DNA of 64,000 nucleotides, from the NCBI GenBank assembly GCA_964423545.1, contig CAYRFV010000001.1, positions 1 to 64,000 on the forward strand, written 5' to 3'. The translations under genes and the position numbers were made by a program. Below are positions 38,220 to 47,067 of the stretch, in pieces (within the stretch, counting starts at the first letter, position 1; each line of letters begins with the position of its first letter). Below the pieces are notes generated by a model. That model saw nothing but the letters and a program-made list of their open reading frames with translations, did no database searches and was not told where the DNA came from. Source of the DNA: JALOOE01 sp964423545 (GTDB lineage Bacteria; Chloroflexota; Anaerolineae; CG2-30-64-16).

Positions 38220-39884
38220 ATGGCAACGACAGTCCGTCTCCTGAAGCTGATGCTGCCCTTTCGCTGGTGGATCGTCGCCGGCGTGCTGTTGAGTTTCGCC
38301 ACCACCGGGGCCAGCGTCGGGCTGATGGCTGTTTCGGCCTATCTGATTTCGAAGGCCGCCCTGGCGACGCACATGGCCGACTTGAGCGTCATGATCACAG
38401 GCGTGCGCTTCTTCGCCATCGCGCGGGCAGGTCTGCGTTATGCAGAGCGCTACGTCACCCATCTGGCAACCTTTCGCATCCTGACTCACCTGCGCGTCTG
38501 GTTCTACCGCGCCATCGAGCCTCTGGCGCCGGCGTGCTTGATGCGTTTCCGCAGCGGTGACCTGCTGGCGCGCAGCATCGCGGACATCGAAACCCTGGAG
38601 AACTTCTATCTGCGCGTCGTCATCCCACCGCTGGCTGCGGCCCTCGTCACAGGGCTGGCCTGCTTGATCCTGGGCAGCTTCCATCCGTCCCTGGCGGTCG
38701 CACTGCTCGTCTTCATCGTCCTGACCGGCGTCATCCTGCCGCTGGCTGGTCGCTGGCTGAGCCAGCAGCCAGCGGCCGAGCTGCTTGCCGTCCGCGGCGA
38801 GCTGAGCGCTTCGCTGGTGGATGAGGTGCAGGGGATCGCTGACCTGCTGGCGCACGGCCAGGAGGAGCGTTACCAGGCCAGGATGCTCCGCTTGAACCGG
38901 CAACTCAATCGGCTGCAGGAGCAACTGGCCGCGATTCGCGGCCTGGGCGGAGGCCTGACCGCGCTGTTCACCGGGTTGGCTGGTTTGTCGGTCCTGATAC
39001 TGGCGATCCCGCTGGTCACTGCCGGGCACATCGATGGGGTCTTCCTGGCGCTGCTCCCACTGACCGCCGTCGCCAGCTTCGAGGCCATTCAGCCGCTGGC
39101 CCACGCGCTTCAGCTGCTGGAGTCAAGCGAGGCGGCGGCCAGGCGCATCTTCGAGCTCATAGACAGCGAGCCGGCCGTCGTCGATCCGCCCTCGCCGGCG
39201 CCGCTGGACTGGCCGCCCGACCGGGCGCCGGCCATCGAAGTGCGCGATCTGCGGTTTCGCTATGCAGCAGACGCGCTGCCGGTCCTCGACGGCGTGAGTT
39301 TCCATGTGCCGCCTGGCGGCTGCGCAGTGCTGTTCGGGGCCAGCGGCTCGGGCAAGTCCACGATCGTGAACCTGCTGCTGCGTTTCTGGGAGTACGACGA
39401 AGGGACGATCCGCATTGGCGGCCGTGATCTGCGCACGATTCCCGCAGATGAGGTGCGCAACCTGCTGGGAGTCGTCCCGCAACACACCCACTTGTTCAAC
39501 GCCTCGATCCGGGACAATCTCCACCTCGCGAATCCGGAGGCCAGCGAGGAGGACCTGGCGGCTGCCTGCCGGCTCGCGCAGCTGCATGAGTTCATCGAGA
39601 AGCTGCCGCAAGGCTACGACACGCCGGTGGGGGAGAATGGCTTGCTGCTCAGCGGCGGCGAGCGCCAGCGACTGGCCATTGCTCGCGCCGTCCTCAAGGG
39701 CGCGCCGATCCTGATCCTCGATGAAGCCGCCTCACACCTGGACGTCTTGACCGAGGAGCGCCTCTGGCAGGCGTTGAAGGGATTCATGGCCAGTCGCACG
39801 ACGATCATCATCTCACATCGGCGCGCGCCCCTCGCTGGCGCAGATCAGACGATCAGCCTGGAGAGGGAATCTCCCCGACCCTGA
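38220..39884 (+). CDS. cydC: Cytochrome bd assembly ABC exporter subunit CydC
   Basis: A 554-residue half-transporter that pairs with CydD. An N-terminal membrane part includes GASVGLMAVSAYLISKAAL, a CydC-type segment. The ATPase has GASGSGKST, VVPQHTHLFNASIRDNL, LSGGERQRLAIARAV and LILDEAASHLD. It starts 45 bases after cydD. The short gap contains no recognised signal. A truncated gene of another family begins within 30 bases of its stop. Confidence 0.88.
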   Translation: MATTVRLLKLMLPFRWWIVAGVLLSFATTGASVGLMAVSAYLISKAALATHMADLSVMITGVRFFAIARAGLRYAERYVTHLATFRILTHLRVWFYRAIEPLAPACLMRFRSGDLLARSIADIETLENFYLRVVIPPLAAALVTGLACLILGSFHPSLAVALLVFIVLTGVILPLAGRWLSQQPAAELLAVRGELSASLVDEVQGIADLLAHGQEERYQARMLRLNRQLNRLQEQLAAIRGLGGGLTALFTGLAGLSVLILAIPLVTAGHIDGVFLALLPLTAVASFEAIQPLAHALQLLESSEAAARRIFELIDSEPAVVDPPSPAPLDWPPDRAPAIEVRDLRFRYAADALPVLDGVSFHVPPGGCAVLFGASGSGKSTIVNLLLRFWEYDEGTIRIGGRDLRTIPADEVRNLLGVVPQHTHLFNASIRDNLHLANPEASEEDLAAACRLAQLHEFIEKLPQGYDTPVGENGLLLSGGERQRLAIARAVLKGAPILILDEAASHLDVLTEERLWQALKGFMASRTTIIISHRRAPLAGADQTISLERESPRP

Positions 39885-39912
39885 ACGTTGCGCGGCCCCA
39901 GTCTCCTCAGCG

Positions 39913-40281
39913 ATGCAGAGGGGCTTCCAGCAAGGGTTCGCCGGGGCGCCCGGCTACCTGGTGATGACCGCCTATCAGACCGCGAACGGTCTGGTCAATC
40001 TGGTCACCCCCACGTCTGCGGTGGTGATGGGCGGCCTGACGATCGCGCGTGCGGGCTACGGCGTTTGGTGGCGCTTCGCGTGGCCGCTGATCGTGCTGCT
40101 GGCGATCTTGAGCATGCTGGTGCTGGCTTCAAGCGCGCTCATGCAGCAGGCCCGCACGCCGGCGCGCCAACCTCTCTCGTCTGTCTCGCAATCCTGTGGG
40201 CTGTCCTGCCGCAATCCGGAGGATTGTGTTACGATAGTATCAGGCCGCCTCCGCCAAGATGGCGCGGTCGCGGTGCAATGA
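39913..40281 (+). pseudogene. YfcC-like (arginine/ornithine-type) antiporter C-terminal remnant
   Basis: The frame encodes YQTANGLVNLVTPTSAVVMG, then a Trp-rich helix (VWWRFAWPLIVLLAILSMLV), matching the last helices of the YfcC/C4-dicarboxylate-carrier superfamily. The remaining 350 or so N-terminal residues are gone, and the sequence just upstream is the end of cydC. The tail past about 40150 reads into the region before the next gene. Members of this family often sit beside ornithine carbamoyltransferase as arginine/ornithine exchangers, and that gene follows here. I infer loss of an exchanger from an arginine catabolic pair. Confidence 0.6.
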
Positions 40282-40304
40282 TCACCACCTAGAGGAGATG
40301 CACC

Positions 40305-41306
40305 ATGGCTTTCAATCTACGCAACCGCAGCTTCGTCAAGGAGCTGGACTTCACCCCGGATGAGCTCAAATTCCTGCTCAAACTGTCCGCTGATCTCAAG
40401 GCGGCCAAGTACGGTGGGTACGAGCAGCAGCGGCTGGTGGGCAAGAACATCGCCCTGATCTTCGAGAAGAGCTCGACGCGCACGCGCTGCGCCTTCGAGG
40501 TGGCGGCGTACGACCAGGGCGCGCACGTCACCTACCTCGGGCCTGAAGGTTCGCAGATCGGCCACAAGGAATCCATGAAGGACACCGCTCGCGTGCTGGG
40601 CCGCATGTATGACGGCATCGAGTACCGTGGTTTTGCGCAGGCAACCGTCGAGACACTGGCGCAGTATGCCGGCGTGCCGGTGTGGAACGGATTGACCGAC
40701 CAATTCCACCCGACGCAGGTGCTCTGCGACATCCTGACGATGATCGAGCACAGCAGCAAGCACTTGGGCGAGATCGCGTACTGCTACCTGGGCGATGCGC
40801 GCAACAACATGGGCAACTCGCTGATGGTGATGGGCTGCAAGATGGGCATGGATGTGCGCCTGTGCGCGCCGAAGGCGGTGTGGCCGGAAGAGAGCCTGGT
40901 CGCCACCTGCCGCCAGGTTGCGGCGGAAACCGGCGCGCGGCTGACCCTCACCGAGAGCGTCGATGAAGGGGTCAAGGGCGTGGACTACCTCTACACCGAC
41001 GTGTGGGTCTCGATGGGCGAACCGAAGGAGGTGTGGGCTGAGCGGATCAAGCTGCTCTTGCCCTACCAGGTCAACACTGAGGCCGTCAAGAGAGCCGGCA
41101 ACCCGAACGTCAAGTTCATGCATTGCCTGCCGGCCTTCCACAACCGGGAGACCAAGGTGGGCGAGGACATTTACCAGAAGACGGGATTGAATGGCCTCGA
41201 AGTCACCGAAGAGGTGTTCGAGTCAGAGCGCTCGATTGTCTTCGCCCAGGCCGAGAATCGGATGCATACGATCAAAGCGATCATGGTGGCGACGCTGGGC
41301 GACTGA
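40305..41306 (+). CDS. Ornithine carbamoyltransferase
   Basis: A 333-residue enzyme that joins carbamoyl phosphate to ornithine, or the reverse in arginine breakdown. It has the carbamoyl phosphate loop SSTRTR, HPTQ, the ornithine loop [10 protein letters not shown] and the catalytic HCLPAFH. GAGGAG lies before the ATG at 40305. The argF (biosynthetic) and arcB (catabolic) forms cannot be separated by motif; the antiporter remnant next to it hints at arcB. A 16-bp imperfect hairpin follows. Confidence 0.94.
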   Translation: MAFNLRNRSFVKELDFTPDELKFLLKLSADLKAAKYGGYEQQRLVGKNIALIFEKSSTRTRCAFEVAAYDQGAHVTYLGPEGSQIGHKESMKDTARVLGRMYDGIEYRGFAQATVETLAQYAGVPVWNGLTDQFHPTQVLCDILTMIEHSSKHLGEIAYCYLGDARNNMGNSLMVMGCKMGMDVRLCAPKAVWPEESLVATCRQVAAETGARLTLTESVDEGVKGVDYLYTDVWVSMGEPKEVWAERIKLLLPYQVNTEAVKRAGNPNVKFMHCLPAFHNRETKVGEDIYQKTGLNGLEVTEEVFESERSIVFAQAENRMHTIKAIMVATLGD

Positions 41307-41317
41307 GAACAAAGACG

Positions 41318-41378
41318 CTGCCACGAACGGCACGAGTCTCCTGCAACGCGCCTTCCCTCAGCGTGCAGTTCGTGGCAG
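41318..41378 (+). other. Hairpin after the ornithine carbamoyltransferase gene
   Basis: CTGCCACGAAC (41318-41328) pairs with GTTCGTGGCAG (41368-41378), and after one mismatch GCACG pairs with CGTGC. No U-tract follows. It is probably a transcript-end or stabilising structure. Confidence 0.6.
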
Positions 41379-41431
41379 GGAACTACGACCTGGCGAGCTT
41401 CTGACCGAACACCGGTCGAACTGGGGGCGCA

Positions 41432-41896
41432 GTGCCGGAGAAAAAGAGTTGGAGCCGCTCCAGGTCGAACTCGTCAGACTTCCTGAAGCATACGCCGTGG
41501 GTCGAGCGCGCGATCATTGCGTCCGGGATCATTCTGGTGAAGTACTGGCTGGAAGAGACCATGGAAGACCAGACCGAACGCTTCAACGAGCGCATCAACG
41601 ACGATCGCAAGACCTGGAAGCTCAGCCCGATGGATCTCGAAAGCCATCGCCGCTGGTATGACTACTCGCGGGCACGCGATGCGATGTTTGCCGCCACCGA
41701 CACCCCGGAGTCGCCCTGGTATGTGGTGGACTCGCATGACCAGAAGCTCGGGCGTCTGAACTGCGTCGCCCACCTCTTGAGCCTGATCCCGTATCACGAG
41801 GCGCCGCACGCGAAGGTGAAGCTGCCGGAGCGGCAGTCGAAGGGCGACTACGTGGAGCCGGACCATCCGTTCCGCTGGATTCCGGAGAAATACTGA
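41432..41896 (+). pseudogene. Polyphosphate kinase 2 C-terminal remnant
   Basis: The frame encodes GIILVKYWLEE, WKLSPMDLESHRRWYDYSRA, TDTPESPWYVVDS and LNCVAHLLSLIPY, unmistakable C-terminal PPK2 motifs. The N-terminal half with the P-loop (GxDxxGKxG) is absent: family-like sequence begins near 41465 and nothing upstream resembles it. A GTG at 41432 could start a 154-residue protein, but it could not bind the nucleotide phosphates. It ends 17 bases before the P-type ATPase gene. Confidence 0.8.
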
Positions 41897-41913
41897 CAAG
41901 GAGGGAACCGACC

Positions 41914-44712
41914 ATGCCCGAATCAGCTCAGGCACAACCGAAATGGTACACCCTGACTACGGAGGCCGTCGCACAACAACTGAAGGTCGATCCTGCAAAG
42001 GGGTTGAGCGCATTCGAGGCACAGGAACGACTCAAGCAGTACGGCCCGAACCAGCTTGCCGGCAAGAAGAAGGAGCCGGGCTGGCAGGCCTTCCTCCGCC
42101 AGTACCGCGACTTCATGCAGATCATCCTGGTCGGCGCGGCCGTGATCAACCTGGTCTTCACACAGGATCTTCGCACAACCGTGATGTTGATCATCCTCAC
42201 CGTCTTCAACGCGGTCATGGGCATGCGCCAGGAATCGAAGGCCGAGGCAAGCCTGGCCGCGCTCGAAAAGATGATGAAAAACATCGCCCGCGTGCGCCGC
42301 GATGGCCAGGCGATCGAGATCGAGGCGGAGCAACTGGCGCCGGGTGACATTGTGCTGATGGAGGCGGGCAATCGCGTCCCGGCCGACGGTCGTCTCTTTG
42401 TCACCGCGACCTTGGAGATCGAGGAGGCTGCACTGACGGGCGAAAGCGTCGCCTCACCCAAGGACACCGAGACGATCGACAAAGCGGATGCGCCGCTCGG
42501 CGACCGCCACTGCATGGCCTACATGAACACCTCGGTCACCCGCGGCCGCGGCGAGATGATCGTCACGACCACCGGCATGGCCACCGAGATGGGCCACATC
42601 GCTGACTTGCTGAACAAGACCGAGGCGGACAAAACGCCCTTGCAGAAGCAGCTCGACAAGCTGACGATCATCATCGCGGGCATCGCCGGCCTGGCCTTCA
42701 TCCTGATGATGATCCTGGGCCTGTCGCGCGGCGACTCATTTGATGCGATCTTCATTGCCGGCATTGCGCTCGCTATCTCTGCCATCCCCACCGGCATGCC
42801 GGCCGTCGTGACCACCTTGTATTCGATGGGGACGCGCGTACTGGCAGCCCAGAACGCGATCGTCAAGCGGCTGCCATCGGTCGAAACGCTGGGCTCCGTC
42901 TCTGCGATCTGCTCCGACAAGACCGGCACGCTGACCCTCAACAAGATGACGGCGCGCGAGTTCACCATCCCGGGCCAGAATCGCTACCGGGTGACGGGCG
43001 AAGGCTACAGCACGCAGGGCGAGCTTCAGCTTACGCGCGGCATTCCGCCGGGCCAGCCCTGGCAGAAGGGCTCCGCGCCCTATAGCGTCGAAGGACAGAT
43101 CCTGAGCGCCGGCGGGCCGAAAATCGATCTGGAGCCGATCCTCCTGCCCATGGCGCTGTGCGCCGACGCCCGCCTCGACGGCGAGAGCCTGATCGGAGAT
43201 CCGACCGAAGGCGCCCTGATTGTGCTGGCCGAGAAGGGCGGCATCAGCGTGGAGGGCGCGCGGGAGATGTTTCCGCGCGTCGCGGAGGTGCCCTTCGACT
43301 CTGACTACAAGTTCATGGCCACCTTCCACAACATGACCGACGAACAGGGCAAGCCGGTGGTGCGCTGTTTCGTCAAGGGAGCGCCCGACGTACTGATCGC
43401 CCGCAGCGGCTCCTATTGGCTGCCGGGCAGCGGCGTCATGCAGGCCACTCACGACCAGGGCGCCCTGGCGCTCAAGGAGAACGACCGCATGGCGCAGGCA
43501 GGCGAGCGCGTCATGGTGGTGGCCCGCCGCGATTTCGATCCGGCGACCTTCGATCCCAAGGGCCCCGCCGGCGACGGCCGTCTGATCGACCTGGTGAAGG
43601 AGCTGACGATTCTGGCGATGGTTGGCATCGTCGATCCCCCGCGTGCCGAGGCGAAGGCCGCGATCGCCAAATGCCACAGCGCAGGCATCCAGGTGCGCAT
43701 GATCACGGGCGACCACGCGGTCACGGCCGCGGCCATCGGCCACGAGCTAGGCATCACGGGCAAGGCGCTGACCGGCGCGCAGTTTGCGGCGATGAGCGAT
43801 GAGGAGCTGAAGCGGGAGCTGCCCGATATCGGCGTGATTGCACGCGTGGCGCCAGAGGACAAGATCCGGTTGGTGCGGCTGCTCCAGGAGCAGAGTCACA
43901 TCGTCGCCATGACGGGCGATGGCGTGAACGACGCGCCCGCCCTCAAGAAGGCCGACATCGGCGTCGCAATGGGCATCACCGGCACCGAGGTGTCGAAAGG
44001 CGCGGCCGTGATGATCCTGACCGACGACAACTTCGCCACCATCGTCAAGGCCGTCGAGTACGGCCGGGGGATCTACGACAACCTGGCGAAGTACATCCGC
44101 TTCCAGATGACTGCGCTGGTGGCGTTCATCGCCTCCTACCTGGGCGCGGCGCTGTTTGTCATCGCCGGCGGGGTGCCGTTCGTACCGTCGGTGGTGCTGT
44201 GGATCAACTTCCTGGTGCAGGTGCCCATCGCCATCGCGCTGGGCTACGACAGTCCGTCTGCGGGGCTGATGGAACGCAAGCCGCGGCCGTTGAGCCAACC
44301 GGTGCTGACCCGGGCCCAGTGGATGCGACTCATCTTCGTCGGCCTCCTGATGGCGATCGGCACCCTGGCGCTGGAAACGTTCTACACACCGGGCGGCGAA
44401 GCGCTGATGTACACCATGGGATTCGCCGTCTTCTCGCTGTTCAACATCTCGATGGGCATGGCCTCGCGCAGCGAGACAGATTCGGTCTTCAACCGCGAAG
44501 TCATCTCCGACCGGCGCCAACTGCTGCTCTACGGACTGGCCCTGCTCTTCACGCTTCTACCGACCGAGCTGGATTTTGTGCAGAAGCGTTTCGGTCTGAC
44601 CAGCCTCACCATACAGCAATGGTTGATCTGCTTCGCACTTGCCGTGGCCCTGCTCCTTGTGATGGAGGGCATCAAGGCCTTAATGCGCCGGCGCCAGAGC
44701 AAGCAGGCGTGA
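41914..44712 (+). CDS. P-type cation-transporting ATPase (P2-like) with atypical ion-site residues
   Basis: A 932-residue ATP-driven cation pump. The phosphorylated Asp is D335 in SDKTGTLT; the actuator loop has LTGES; the hinge has MTGDGVNDAPALKKADIG. Overall it resembles Ca2+-ATPases. However, the membrane helix 4 motif is IPTGMP (T293 where Ca2+ pumps have Glu), and helix 6 has WINFLVQ (Q769 where Ca2+ pumps have Asp). The ion is therefore uncertain. AAGGAGG precedes the ATG. The neighbours include SulP and MFS transporters. Confidence 0.88.
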   Translation: MPESAQAQPKWYTLTTEAVAQQLKVDPAKGLSAFEAQERLKQYGPNQLAGKKKEPGWQAFLRQYRDFMQIILVGAAVINLVFTQDLRTTVMLIILTVFNAVMGMRQESKAEASLAALEKMMKNIARVRRDGQAIEIEAEQLAPGDIVLMEAGNRVPADGRLFVTATLEIEEAALTGESVASPKDTETIDKADAPLGDRHCMAYMNTSVTRGRGEMIVTTTGMATEMGHIADLLNKTEADKTPLQKQLDKLTIIIAGIAGLAFILMMILGLSRGDSFDAIFIAGIALAISAIPTGMPAVVTTLYSMGTRVLAAQNAIVKRLPSVETLGSVSAICSDKTGTLTLNKMTAREFTIPGQNRYRVTGEGYSTQGELQLTRGIPPGQPWQKGSAPYSVEGQILSAGGPKIDLEPILLPMALCADARLDGESLIGDPTEGALIVLAEKGGISVEGAREMFPRVAEVPFDSDYKFMATFHNMTDEQGKPVVRCFVKGAPDVLIARSGSYWLPGSGVMQATHDQGALALKENDRMAQAGERVMVVARRDFDPATFDPKGPAGDGRLIDLVKELTILAMVGIVDPPRAEAKAAIAKCHSAGIQVRMITGDHAVTAAAIGHELGITGKALTGAQFAAMSDEELKRELPDIGVIARVAPEDKIRLVRLLQEQSHIVAMTGDGVNDAPALKKADIGVAMGITGTEVSKGAAVMILTDDNFATIVKAVEYGRGIYDNLAKYIRFQMTALVAFIASYLGAALFVIAGGVPFVPSVVLWINFLVQVPIAIALGYDSPSAGLMERKPRPLSQPVLTRAQWMRLIFVGLLMAIGTLALETFYTPGGEALMYTMGFAVFSLFNISMGMASRSETDSVFNREVISDRRQLLLYGLALLFTLLPTELDFVQKRFGLTSLTIQQWLICFALAVALLLVMEGIKALMRRRQSKQA

Positions 44713-44752
44713 ACCAGAAGGCCGGGATGGATCGTTGGGAAGGAGCGAGAAC

Positions 44753-45139
44753 ATGACCGCGAAATCGAGCTACACAGAGCAAGAATGGGCCGGCCTGGTC
44801 AGGGCGCCGATCACCACCGGCGCCTATGTCATGGTTGCCGATCCGAGCGTCACGGCGATGGTCTCGGAGACGCAGGGCATGCTGAAGGCCATTCAGGCAC
44901 AGCAAGCGCCTGAAGCAGCCGGCGAACTGGTGGCCGCAGTCGTCGCCGAGATCGTGGCGATGGCCAGCCGGAAAGAGAAGATGGCGTCGCCACAGGTGGA
45001 CAAGAGCCAGGACCCGAAGCCTCAGATGATGGCGAATCTCAAGCAGGATCTCCCGGTCCTGGAGGCGAAGTCGACGCCCGCAGAGAGCCGGCTTCTATCG
45101 TTGGCTGCTTACAGTGGCCCAGGCGACCGCCGATTCTGA
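44753..45139 (+). CDS. Small conserved-looking protein of unknown function, probably frameshifted at its 3' end
   Basis: A 128-residue acidic/Ala-rich protein with no motif I can name; WAGLVRAPITTGAYVMVADP near the N-terminus looks like a conserved core. AAGGAG precedes the ATG at 44753. The last 20 residues (after about 45080) look out of frame. Shifting one base gives AGFYRWLLTVAQATADSDPD and a stop at 45165-45167 that overlaps the next ATG as ATGA. I infer an indel or sequencing error near 45080. It is cotranscribed with the P-type ATPase and SulP genes. Confidence 0.6.
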   Translation: MTAKSSYTEQEWAGLVRAPITTGAYVMVADPSVTAMVSETQGMLKAIQAQQAPEAAGELVAAVVAEIVAMASRKEKMASPQVDKSQDPKPQMMANLKQDLPVLEAKSTPAESRLLSLAAYSGPGDRRF

Positions 45140-45163
45140 TCCAGATACTGCCAATTCGCGGAC

Positions 45164-46990
45164 ATGAGCAACCCAACCGCCACGCCAGCCCGATCTTCGG
45201 GAGTGGAACCGCCTGACGCCAATCCGTTTGTGCGTGCACCGCGGCCTCGAGGCCTGGGGCGCTGGATCCCGGCGCTCCAGACGCTGCGAAGCTATCGGCG
45301 AGCGTGGTTGGCCAAGGATATCGTGGCTGGGCTGGTGCTCACGGCCATCCTTGTCCCGGTCGGCATGGGCTACGCCGAAGCGGCCGGACTGCCTGCGATC
45401 TACGGCCTGTATGCCACCATGCTTCCGCTCCTGGCATACGCCATCTTCGGCCCCAGCCGCATCCTCGTGCTCGGTCCGGACTCCTCGTTGGCCGCCATCA
45501 TCGCAGCCACGATCGTGCCGCTGGCCGCAGGCGATCCCGACCGCCTGGTGGCGCTGGCGGGCATGCTCGCCCTGATGACTGGGGGGCTGTGCATCATCGC
45601 CGGCCTGGCGCACTTCGGTTTCATCACGGATCTGCTCTCGAAACCCATACGCCTGGGCTATCTGAACGGCATTGCGCTCACAGTCCTCATCGGCCAGTTG
45701 CCCAAGATGCTGGGCTTTTCGGCCAGCGGCGAGAATCTGATCCAGGAAGCAGTCAGCCTGGTGCGCGGCTTTGCGCAGGGCATGACCAACTGGACGACTC
45801 TGACGATCGGCGTCACATCGCTGGCCATCATCCTGGTCTTCAAGCGTCGCTGGCCCAAAGTCCCGGGCGTGCTGATCGCCGTCATCGGCGCCACGGCAGT
45901 CGTGGGCGTACTGGATCTGGCGACCCGGGCTGGCGTGTCGGTCGTTGGGCCCCTACCTCAGGGGCTGCCCTCGTTTCAGATCCCGCGCGTCTCGGTCACC
46001 GATCTGGGCCCGCTGCTGGCGGGCGCGCTCGCGATTACGCTGGTTTCGTTCGCTGACACCAGCGTGCTGTCGCGCGTTTTCGCTCTGCGCGGCGGCTATG
46101 AAGTCGACCAGAATCAGGAGATCGTTGCGCTCGGCGCGGCGAATGTCGCGGCCGGGCTGTTCCAAGGGTTTTCGATCAGCAGCAGTTCGTCGCGCACTCC
46201 CGTGGCGGAATCGGCGGGCGCGAAGACGCAACTGACGGGGGTGGTTGGCGCCCTGTGCATCGCCCTGCTACTGGTCTTTGCGCCGACGCTGCTGCAGAAT
46301 CTACCCAATGCCGTCTTGGGTGCGGTGGTGATCTCGGCATGCCTGTCGCTGGTGGACATACCCGGCGTCGTCCGCCTGTATCACCTGCGTCGCGGCGAGT
46401 TTGTACTCTCGGTCGTCTGTTTTCTGGGAGTTGCGCTCGTCGGTGTGATCCAGGGAATCTTCATTGCGGTCGCGCTGGCGTTGCTCGGCTTCATCTGGCG
46501 CGCGTGGCGGCCCTACGATGCCGTGCTGGGCCGCGTCGAGGATCTGAAAGGTTATCACGACATCACGCGCTATCCCGAGGCGAAGCGCATCCCGGGTCTG
46601 GTGCTGTTCCGCTGGGACGCGCCGCTGTTCTTCGCCAACGCTGAGATCTTTCGCGAGCGCATCTTGGAAGCGGTTGCGCAGGCGCCGACCCCAGCGAAAT
46701 GGGTCGTCGTGGCTGCCGAACCTGTGACCGATATCGATATCACGGCGGCCGAGGTGTTGGCATCGCTTGACGATGACCTCAAGCGGGCCGAGGTCGAACT
46801 CTGTTTTGCCGAAATGAAAGACCCGGTGAAAGACCGCCTCAAGCGCTACGGCCTGTTCACCAAGATTGGAGCCGAGGGTTTCTTCCCGACGATTGGCCGG
46901 GCGGTCGATGCATACCTTGAGACGCACGATGTGGCGTGGGCGGATTGGGAAGATGCCCGGCAATCCCAGGCTGCCGGACGAAAGCAATAG
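45164..46990 (+). CDS. SulP-family anion transporter with STAS domain
   Basis: A 608-residue membrane transporter for sulfate, bicarbonate or another anion. LVPVGMGYAEAAGLPAIYGLY is split across the first helices of the SulP core, and SSSSRTPVAESAGAKTQL is the conserved central element. The C-terminal STAS domain (about residues 475-590) has RWDAPLFFANAEIFRERI and VTDIDITAAEVL. The ATG at 45164 would overlap the stop of the preceding small gene if that gene's frameshift is corrected. The anion cannot be read from sequence. Confidence 0.92.
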   Translation: MSNPTATPARSSGVEPPDANPFVRAPRPRGLGRWIPALQTLRSYRRAWLAKDIVAGLVLTAILVPVGMGYAEAAGLPAIYGLYATMLPLLAYAIFGPSRILVLGPDSSLAAIIAATIVPLAAGDPDRLVALAGMLALMTGGLCIIAGLAHFGFITDLLSKPIRLGYLNGIALTVLIGQLPKMLGFSASGENLIQEAVSLVRGFAQGMTNWTTLTIGVTSLAIILVFKRRWPKVPGVLIAVIGATAVVGVLDLATRAGVSVVGPLPQGLPSFQIPRVSVTDLGPLLAGALAITLVSFADTSVLSRVFALRGGYEVDQNQEIVALGAANVAAGLFQGFSISSSSSRTPVAESAGAKTQLTGVVGALCIALLLVFAPTLLQNLPNAVLGAVVISACLSLVDIPGVVRLYHLRRGEFVLSVVCFLGVALVGVIQGIFIAVALALLGFIWRAWRPYDAVLGRVEDLKGYHDITRYPEAKRIPGLVLFRWDAPLFFANAEIFRERILEAVAQAPTPAKWVVVAAEPVTDIDITAAEVLASLDDDLKRAEVELCFAEMKDPVKDRLKRYGLFTKIGAEGFFPTIGRAVDAYLETHDVAWADWEDARQSQAAGRKQ

Positions 46991-47067
46991 GCCGGCTCGG
47001 TGATGTCTCCTATCGGTGGCGCGCCTCGAACGCGTCACGACCTTCATCCGGGAAAGGACGTTCGCTT

